Below are positions 57,281 to 64,000 of a stretch of DNA of 64,000 bases, in pieces; within the stretch, counting starts at the first letter, position 1, and each line of letters starts with the position of its first letter. A model generated the notes under the pieces. That model was not told the DNA's origin and made no database searches. It worked only from the letters and a program-made list of their open reading frames with translations. Made by a program: the position numbers and the translations under genes. Origin of the DNA: Marsupella aquatica (lineage: Eukaryota > Marchantiophyta); NCBI GenBank assembly GCA_973895155.1, contig OZ316891.1, positions 16,058,001 through 16,122,000 of the forward strand, given 5' to 3'.

Positions 57281-57790
57281 TAGGTGGCATGAGTGGCAAT
57301 GAGAGAAATTATGACTTTGGATCTCTACTGGACAGTGCAGTGGGACTGAATCGACTGGTTGGATTAGAGTATGGACCGGAGGGATTGAAGATACGTCAAT
57401 CACAGGATAAACAAGATCATGTTTGGGCAACTTTACATCCTTTGGATGAAGGAGAACGTACAAGCTCCAAATTTATTTGATTACTCTGCAGTTCAGACTA
57501 ATGATCTGGTTGTTGATGCTCTAAAGGAAGGTTTGCAGGAAGCAAAGGATTTGTTGTGCAAGCTGAACATGTCACCAAGGAGTTCTTTGCTGCAACGAAA
57601 AGATGATGGTGGGTTCATCCTTGGGAGGTGGAGGCAGAGACTTGGCCAGATACAAGTGTATGAAAGAGGTTGTGTTATGTGATGATGCTGAAGACACAGT
57701 TGAGCATCGATCTACTGTAGGCCCTAGACCTGAGCCCCCAATTGGAGAGTTTCTAGAGTTTGATGATCCTGAAGAAGATCTCAATCAGAT
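57281..57790 (+). pseudogene. Host pseudogene, segment 5
   Basis: Resumes with VGGMSGNERNYDFGSLL, continues to LHPLDEGERTSS, shifts frame near 57475 (FDYSAVQTNDLVVDALKEGL), shifts again near 57605 (WVHPWEVEAETWPD) and reaches VEHRSTVGPRPEPP and EFDDPEEDLNQI, where an 8-bp-TSD MITE interrupts. Confidence 0.68.
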
Positions 57791-58087
57791 CTCGGGGGTT
57801 TCACTTCCACAAAAATGGCATATCACGTGCGACAAAGGATAGGGTCATTTTATTGGTTCTAAAGGAAGACTTAAGAATTTTTGTAGAAGAACAATAAGGT
57901 CTTTTAAATTCAATTTTGAGACTTATAAGAATATTAGGGTCTTTTTAATCCAATTTTTAGAATATTCCAAGAATATTCCAACTTTATAGGGGTTAAAAAA
58001 TTTAAAAATTTTCTTACATTTTAGGGGGTCCGAGGCCTAAAAACGTCGCAGGCGATGGGGAGGTCCCCATATAGTGAGACCCCCGAG
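57791..58087. mobile_element. hAT-like MITE, 297 bp
   Basis: CTCGGGGGTTTCA at the left and TGAGACCCCCGAG at the right are inverted repeats (12 of 13). AATCAGAT lies on both sides (57783-57790 and 58088-58095), an exact 8-bp TSD as in hAT elements. Removal restores the host frame (EEDLNQIDLWDTLDSC). A related end occurs at 59604-59670. Confidence 0.93.
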
Positions 58088-58095
58088 AATCAGAT

Positions 58096-58765
58096 TGATT
58101 TATGGGACACTCTAGACAGTTGTGATTGTATTGAGCCATTAATAGTTGATGATTGTGAGATTGAGGTGGACATTGACCCATTTTGTGAGATGGAAACACT
58201 AAGGCATGTCTTGGCTGGAGTTCAAGCAGACTTAACTGATGTATAGACACCCGGGTCAGTGGTTTCTATTGTAACTTATAAGGGAAGGACTATCTACAAG
58301 TCCACTCTTGTGAGTCAATTGTGCTGCAATCCTTTCATGTTAGAGGATAGCCTAGAAGACCTATTACACTACTGGTAAGGAGAAGGAACATGGTGACTCT
58401 ATGACTTGTTTGGTTGACATTGGTATTGATATAGCAGTTTTGTTTGAGTCTACTGTAGAGGTTGGTCCTTCTACCAGATCATCCAAGTCAAAGAAGAGGA
58501 AGGGAAGAGATAAAGCGCCTACTATTGAGGCAATATCTGCAAAGAAGGAATATTGGTTGGGTAGGATTGAGTTTATGATACAGAAGAATGGCTCCCATTG
58601 GGTCAGACATCAAAAAGCAATAGATCTACTGGATAGCCTGTACCTGCAGTTGGACAGAGTGGAAGTGTGTGCTGCTTGCAGTGTAATTGGTACAAATCTA
58701 CTGGTAACAACAAAACTTTGTTCACTTATGATGCAATGGATGGACAATGGATTGATATTGAGATG
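58096..58765 (+). pseudogene. Host pseudogene, segment 6
   Basis: Reads DLWDTLDSCDCIEPLIVDD, an acidic stretch, a stop at 58244, then VVSIVTYKGRTIYKSTLVSQ and NPFMLEDSLEDLLHYW, a further break, MTCLVDIGIDIAVLFES, a basic tract (SSKSKKRKGRDK), WLGRIEFMIQKNGSHWVRHQ and, after a shift, KTLFTYDAMDGQWIDIEM. The small LTR at 58766 interrupts here. The KSTLVSQ...NPF pattern and the WLGR block look like conserved C-terminal modules of a large protein family, but I cannot name it. Confidence 0.65.
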
Positions 58766-58951
58766 TGTTAAATTATGAAATATATATACACCAACAAAAG
58801 ATGATTGAATTTCTCTTAAGCCAATGTGGCTTATTATATGTTGTACATTGGGGTAGTTGTAACTACCCTCTCCTAGTCTTGTGTCTCTTTATATCTAGGT
58901 ATTGCATACCTCTTTGTATCATATGGACTAAGGGTTAAATATATTCTAACA
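58766..58951. mobile_element. 186-bp solo LTR, copia-like ends
   Basis: It starts TGTTAAATTATG and ends ATATATTCTAACA, with TGTTA/TAACA inverted ends. AGATG flanks both sides (58761-58765 and 58952-58956). Removal joins DIEM to EISNVNL in the host frame. Ends of this kind are typical of Ty1/copia LTRs or TRIMs. Confidence 0.9.
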
Positions 58952-58956
58952 AGATG

Positions 58957-59073
58957 GAAATTTCAAATGTGAACTTGACAATGAAGTCTGGGGTAGTTGA
59001 CAAAGTGTATGTACTATATCCAAATGACTTGCAGGCTTTGACCACATACATTCAGAGTGTGAGTAAATTGTGA
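58957..59073 (+). pseudogene. Host pseudogene, segment 7: C-terminus
   Basis: Reads EISNVNLTMKSGVVDKVYVL, YPNDLQALTTYIQSVSKL and the stop TGA at 59071-59073, closing the long gene that began at 15160. Confidence 0.65.
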
Positions 59074-59157
59074 TATATACTTGACTATTGTTTATTGAAA
59101 TTAGTTTGTTGTGTGTGTATGTGACGCATGTTTAGGGTTAGTGGGAGGGAGTAGAGT

Positions 59158-59220
59158 GGGGGATGGCGAATTGGAAAATTGAGATGTATGCTCAATCAGG
59201 GGTTCAATTCCCCTCCATCA
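59158..59220 (+). other. tRNA-Leu-like relic (possible SINE head)
   Basis: TGGCGAATTGG resembles a pol III A box as in tRNA-Leu. AGGGGTTCAATTCCCCT is a perfect T arm (5-bp stem, 7-nt loop) holding a B box. The acceptor strands (GGGGGA.. and CCATCA) do not pair, so this is not a working tRNA. It may be the head of a tRNA-derived SINE. Confidence 0.45.
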
Positions 59221-59954
59221 TGTGAACATCATCATGTTGGGAGCTTGTGAATTAAGGTAGAGAACCGATGCCTCGAATAGGTAACCCATAGTGTTTGGTT
59301 ACCTATTCATGGTATCGGCATCCACCATGCTTCACTATTCAAGAGTGAGAACTACAAGTTGTTAGATGATCATGAATGCAATTTACAAGATATTCAACTT
59401 CATGATCTAACTACATCAAATGTATTGGAAATGCGTATCAATTTGTACAATTGGCTCTACACTATTGAGGAACTTTACTTTCCTTAATAGGCATTTTTTA
59501 AATCATCATAAAACTTTACATAAAGTTTTATAGGGGTAAACAATTCAAAAAATGGCCGCTTTTCAGAAAGTAAGGGAGTGGGGAAAAATAAAATCACTTA
59601 AAAGTTAGGGGGTCCAGACCCTAAAACATCGCACATGATGTAGAGCCCTACATACAGTGACCCCCCCGAGCATAGCCAACCTTGCCAAATTCAAAGCTCC
59701 ATCTTCAAGGTACTCGAGTGGTGGCAATGTCTTTCATGACCAAGAATTAGGAAACTTAGAACTCTTCCACCATAGAAACCGGCGATATAGCCATTTTGTT
59801 TAGTATTAGAATCGATGTTCAAGCATTCCTCCAATGCAAATCTAATGTGCACAATATGCACTCTCTATCCTCGCACTCATACGCTTGAAATGCTAGAAAA
59901 TAGACTCTCATGGGAGGGCGAGCCTCTGTCTTATTTATAGTTGAAGCCAAACCA
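59221..59954. other. No gene; relic of an hAT-like element end
   Basis: 59604-59670 (AGGGGGTCC ... GACCCCCCCGAG) matches the last 68 bp of the MITE at 57791-58087, including the internal CCTAAAAC.TCGCA. Its left end is not found, so it is a truncated or diverged copy. Otherwise nothing is recognised. Confidence 0.55.
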
Positions 59955-60200
59955 CGTTGGTCTCTTTACAAGACTAGAAGATACTAGAACTTACTAGATT
60001 TTATTTTATTACCACAATAAATTCTAGAACTTACTATTTTACCATGACAAATTCTAGAAGCTACCAGAATTTATCTTTTTATTATGGTAATTTTTGAAAT
60101 TACTATTTATTATGGTAGATTCTAGAAGTTACTAGAATTTACCTATTTTACTATGTTAAATTCTAGAAATTACTTTTCACTATGATAATTCCTAAAAATT
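59955..60200. repeat. AT-rich degenerate repeats of TTCTAGAA-TTACTA type
   Basis: At least five imperfect copies of a roughly 50-bp unit carry TTCTAGAA(G/C)(T/C)TAC(C/T)AGAATTTA followed by TTTTACTATG or similar. Local decay makes the period irregular. Confidence 0.7.
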
Positions 60201-60849
60201 ACCAAGACTTAAAATTTAACTTTGGTAGAAGTCAAAATCTACTTGTTACCACATAAATCTCTACTTTTATATTTTCACACAAAACCAAGTTATTCAATTC
60301 TCCATATAGTCTAATTTCCTTACGACACCGAAGGGACACAATGGTGGGAACACAAGACTAAGTCAAAAGACTCCTGAGCAAGAAACCCCACTCCCTAGGG
60401 AGGGAGTCGACTATCAACTCATGAATGGAACTCTAGACTCACTGAATGCATTGAAGAGGAATAATCAGGGGAATGGGTCTTTGACTCGCCTGGACCCCGA
60501 GGGCATCTAGCTTTGAGTCTGGGCCTCCGAGGGATGTGATCCCTTTAGTAGAACACTTCAAATTATGCCTGGCTCTTTTATGGGAGAGGATAAAATGGCC
60601 TCCTACCACGGGGATTCAGATATAGAGATATCAGAATATGATGAATATATCTTGCACAACCAGGCTGGGGTATTTACAAACGACAAGAACCAAGAAATAG
60701 TAACAGCAAACAGTTACTGTTACCAGGAGAAATGGAAAAAAGAACATGGGATTGAGCTCCATTATTTGGTCAAGAAGTTAAAAAAACACCATCAATAAAC
60801 CCCATTTTCAGTCATTTTCAATACCACCATCCAATTGTCAAGGAAAGTA
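60201..60849. other. No supported gene; short ORF at 60565-60798
   Basis: A 77-residue plus-strand frame (MPGSFMGEDKMASYHGDSD ...) has biased, plausible composition, but no recognised motif and no context. Listed for completeness only. Confidence 0.2.
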
Positions 60850-61620
60850 GGGGCCATTAGAATAAAGGTGTTGCCGAAAACCGGTGATGGCCAGCACACA
60901 ACGGTAGTATGTCGGCAGGGAAGGGCAAAATTTAGGTATTCATAAAACAACGAAAAAGATGGAGATTCTACGTAACGTCAATCGAGAAGAGAACAGTAAA
61001 CTTAACGACCAATAGAAAAAGGCGTTGCCAAAACATGTGGATATTAGCAGCGCCCAGCGCTAGTATGCTGGAAAAGATTGTCCGTCACATCAATCGAGAA
61101 GTGAACACAGGAAACTCAATTTGAAGCATTTCCAACAAACAGAGGCAATGGCAGACATTGAATATTTTCAGCGATGGCCACTACATTAAATGTCGGACCT
61201 CAAGAAATCAACGTCTAAACACGGAACACAATGACCATAGGCAGCGCTCGGCGCTAGCTCAAATCTAGGAATCAATGAATGACCATGAAAGAACAAGAGA
61301 GCCGATCCAAAAGTGCATTCCTTAATTCCAAAATTGGTCAAAACATATAACCGGTATTACACCATCCGTAGATCATCTTCAAATCAACCCACGGCAAAAC
61401 ATGAACATAAGCAGCGCTCGGCGCTAGCTAAAATCTAGCTATCTTAAATGTAGCCCGACCTGGCCCGTATGTGCTTTATCTTGACCTGAGCCGCACATAA
61501 CAGTGCCGCTGATCCAAAATGGGCCAAAGATGGAGCCGGAAATACATAAACTTAGAATCACCCATAGAAGAAATCCCACGGTCCAAGACGAACAAAAGCA
61601 GCGCTCGGCGCTAGCTTAAA
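60850..61620. repeat. Array of diverged 170-195-bp repeats with palindromic core
   Basis: Four units end in a GC-rich palindrome: AGCAGCGCCCAGCGCTAG (61046), GCAGCGCTCGGCGCTAGC (61241), GCAGCGCTCGGCGCTAGC (61411) and GCAGCGCTCGGCGCTAGC (61598). Spacings are 195, 170 and 187 bp. The sequence before the core is also related between units (CAATCGAGAAG..GAACA in two, GATCCAAAA and CCCACGG....ACA.AA in two others). The 6-bp arms AGCGCC/GGCGCT can form a hairpin. Further cores are at 62428 and 62531. Confidence 0.75.
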
Positions 61621-62570
61621 TGGAAAGCCTATGGCCACTGAAGCTTGTGTCACTGAAACCATCTCCGTCGTGATTAACTTCAGCTCTGCGACTGGCAGTC
61701 GTCGTCGATGCCCGCCCTGGCACGTCTGTAGTTTTGCTTGAAACCTAGACCCCTGAGACACACATAAGAAGATGAGGGGCGCCAAAACTCCGAACTCTGA
61801 TTCCCGGGGTCTGGAACATTTGTATCTAGGAAGTCAACACGTCCCAGTCGCTCTTGTACTCGTAGCTCAATAGGCTGAATACCATCAGCAGGAACAAGAG
61901 AATGAAACGAAAAACGATCAACCACTGCGAGCGGAGTGTCCCGGTCATTAATCCAAGGTAAGTTCCTCTCCCCGGGACTAATCGCCTCATCATAAGGAAG
62001 AGAAAAACAATTCCGGAAGGTCGAGGTCTCGCTGGATGTGTCACCATGAATGGACTCGAAGGAGCTAAAGTGACTCTCGTCCGGTCAAACTCTGGAAGGA
62101 GCAAAGAAGGCAAGCATCTCCTCCAAAGACATGATCTCCTTCTTCTCCATCTGGTGGGCACTGGTAAACGCAATCGAAGCTAATGACAAGACCGGTGGTG
62201 TTGAAATGACTCGACTTGAATTAACAAAGGTTGTGTTCGAAATACCTTGCAACAGCGACCCAATGGAGAGTTTAGGTTTGGAGATCCAAAAAAACGTATC
62301 ACAGAAAGGTTCAACGCAAAAAGGACCGTTGAGAAAGAGACGACTGTTCTGGTAGCGACAAAATATGCGGGGCCAAGGAACGGACGGAGGATTCAAAATT
62401 CGCAAGTAGAAAAATAGACGTTTGGGGAGCGCCCGGCGCTAGTAAGGGAAATAATGAATTTAATCCATTTTATTATCAATGTAATGTAAACAAATCATAT
62501 GTAATATGATAAATAAATGGATTAAGATAACAGCGCCCGGCGCTGGTAAAATGTAAGCCAAAAAAACTCT
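61621..62570. other. 3' flank of the methyltransferase-like gene
   Basis: No convincing gene. Overlapping short frames on both strands (62085-62405) may be decayed coding sequence. Two further palindromic cores, GAGCGCCCGGCGCTAGTAA at 62428 and CAGCGCCCGGCGCTGGTAA at 62531, lie just past the stop codon of the next gene, possibly in its 3' UTR. Confidence 0.45.
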
Positions 62571-64000
62571 TTAAGAATCGGACGATTTCGATTCGGAGCT
62601 CTGTGACCTCTCGGTAGAGACCGCCTCATCATCTACATACTTGCTCCTACAAACGTCATCTACATAAGGATTTCGGACAAATTTCCTATCAACTCCTCTT
62701 CGTAGCCGGAGACCTTTGTTTTCCCAACAAAGAGTCCTCTGATTGTCTTCCATTCTTGCAGCATTCTCAGCGTAAGAGGGTAACACAAATGGTTTCTCCG
62801 GAGTGACAATTTCAAAACGAGCTACCTTTCTTCTGAGTTTGAAGCGTCTTCTCGTATTCCATTCGGACCTGGGTGAGAACAGAAGTTCGTCAACCGATTG
62901 TATGAATGGATATCACAAAGCCATGAAGGAACTGGAAAGGAGAAAGAAGCTTACGAGTTTCAGAACATTACTCGGAAGAGTCATCGCTGTCACTCTGGCC
63001 AGCGGATTGTTCCTGACCCTTCCCCTCAGGTGTGCCATCTTCATCTTCGTCTGCTGTACCACCACTTGACTCATCGTCAGAGTCAAAATTGAGTACAGAA
63101 CGGAGCTTGTCCCTCTTTTTCTTTTCGGGTGGCTGAATTGGGGGTGGCAAAGTTTCGACTTCCTTTGGAGAAAGTAGATCTAAGAACACCTTGGAACCAG
63201 TCTCAACGAAATCTTTCCTATTCTCCACTCCAATTACAAACCTCCCAGAATAGTCTCCAGCTACAAAAGAGCTGCCCGACCCCACTGTCCAATCCATGAA
63301 AATATCCCTAGGACGAGTGATGAGCTCAATCACAGATTGCATGAATCCAACAGACAATCGGGCATTTCCAGCAAATTCCATCTCAGGTGTTGGACCGACG
63401 TTGAGAGAGGGAAGTCCAATTAAATTTGTTATTGAGGGATCTTCGGTGGCAGACAGAGGTCTAAACCTCGAGTCTTTTGGCACCTTCCCTTTTTCAGACA
63501 GTCGAGAGAAGACGTCCAGCCTCAGCGTGAAGATCTGTAATATAACCCAAGCAAGGTATGTCAATGGATGCATTTGTAGACAATTTTTTAACGGCAAACC
63601 AGATGTCACGATGAGAAATTTACCTGTCGATCAGTCTTCGGCGCGTACATTGGAACTGACATGACAACATTGTGTGACGAGATGCAATGAAACTTCTTTG
63701 AATCTTGACAAGCCGATATAACCTGAGACATCGGATCGTATTCCCCGTTATGTAAAATGGCCAACATTCCGTCATCAGATAAAAATGGGTCCATTCCACG
63801 AAAGAAAGATGTGGCCAAAGTGTGGTCAGGGACATTCCATTTAGGAACTTTTCTGTCTAGCAGAGATGGTTTAAGTCCTGTTGGAAGGTAAATGAAACCC
63901 GCGTGGACCCCAAACGATCTCTCCTTTCCACCACGCACAACGCCCTTCTCTCGAAAGCCAGACTTCATGAGATCCTTTCCCCACTTCTCTACACCATTCA
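62571..64000 (-). CDS. Beta-class DNA N-methyltransferase-like gene, 3' part
   Basis: Three exons with GT-AG introns: at least 64000-63624, 63534-62972 and 62868-62571. Junctions keep frame (DRQ/IFTLRL; SSE/SEWNTRRR). Exon 2 holds the diagnostic block: FMQSVIELITRPRDIFM, then DWTVGSGSSFVAGDYSGR and FVIGVENRKDF. This corresponds to motif X followed by AdoMet motif I (D.F.GSG...A...GR..IG.E) of the N4C/N6A methylases, which place it after the catalytic motif as expected for the permuted beta class. Trp-Thr replace the usual Pro-Phe. Exon 1 (GMDPFLSDDGMLAILHNGEY) lies in the target-recognition side. The catalytic D/S/N-PP-Y motif would be upstream, outside the window. Exon 2 ends acidic and exon 3 is basic then Ser-rich. 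It could be a host gene or transposon cargo. Confidence 0.6.

Noticed and set aside
59158-59220. Functional tRNA-Leu gene
   Set aside because: The acceptor stem does not pair and the length between the boxes is too short; it is at best a relic.
61046-62550. Definite Helitron 3' ends
   Set aside because: Only half of the hairpins are followed by CTRR-T and no matching 5' TC ends or helicase were seen, so this stays a hypothesis in the palindrome finding.

Overview
The window is eukaryotic nuclear DNA of the green lineage. The evidence is multi-exon genes with GT-AG introns, plant-type CACTA transposase families (tnp2 and a Transposase_24-like protein), EDM2-like PHD fingers, a plant-type LINE zf-RVT fragment and a CBM48 exon. 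I lean towards a charophyte alga such as Chara, or another early-diverging streptophyte, but nothing here proves the species. There is a 100-N assembly gap at 3037-3136. No clear housekeeping gene is present: nearly everything is transposable elements nested in one another.

Layout. 1-3036 holds a broken plus-strand BRCT/PHD gene pair. 3137-14691 is the right part of a CACTA transposon (CACTA-1) with all recognised genes on the minus strand: a tnp2 transposase, a tandem-BRCT protein, a PHD protein and a Cys-rich ORF. From 15160 to 59073 a single long zinc-finger, transposase-like gene (here 'host pseudogene', roughly 1,530 codons) can be followed through six separate insertions. These are LTR element A1 (16671-36817), a MITE (37334-37650), Ty3/gypsy element A2 (37900-51527), an LTR-like unit C (52566-57275), an hAT-like MITE (57791-58087) and a 186-bp copia-like solo LTR (58766-58951). 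Four of the six have exact target-site duplications. A1 itself contains LTR-like unit B (19036-32941), and B contains a complete 10-kb CACTA element (CACTA-2, 19244-29292; TSD AGT). CACTA-2 has a ten-exon TnpA-like gene and pieces that look like captured host exons.

The most interesting point concerns the LTRs. The A, B and C families all carry, inside a unit of about 3.8-4.7 kb, their own TATA-driven long ORF. Its architecture is conserved: an N-terminal helical domain, a basic linker, a plant-mobile-domain-like core, a Pro-rich linker and a long coiled coil. C and B look like solo LTRs by their ends and TSDs, so the ORF sits in the LTR and not in the internal region. Only A2 carries a Ty3/gypsy pol (zinc knuckles, protease, RT, RNase H, integrase), and that pol is decayed.

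The right end (59074-64000) has AT-rich repeats, a tRNA-Leu-like relic, and an array of diverged repeats of about 170-195 bp that each end in a palindrome of type AGCGCYCGGCGCTAG. Past the array is the 3' part of a spliced minus-strand gene. It resembles a beta-class (N4-cytosine/N6-adenine) DNA methyltransferase and runs off the window edge.
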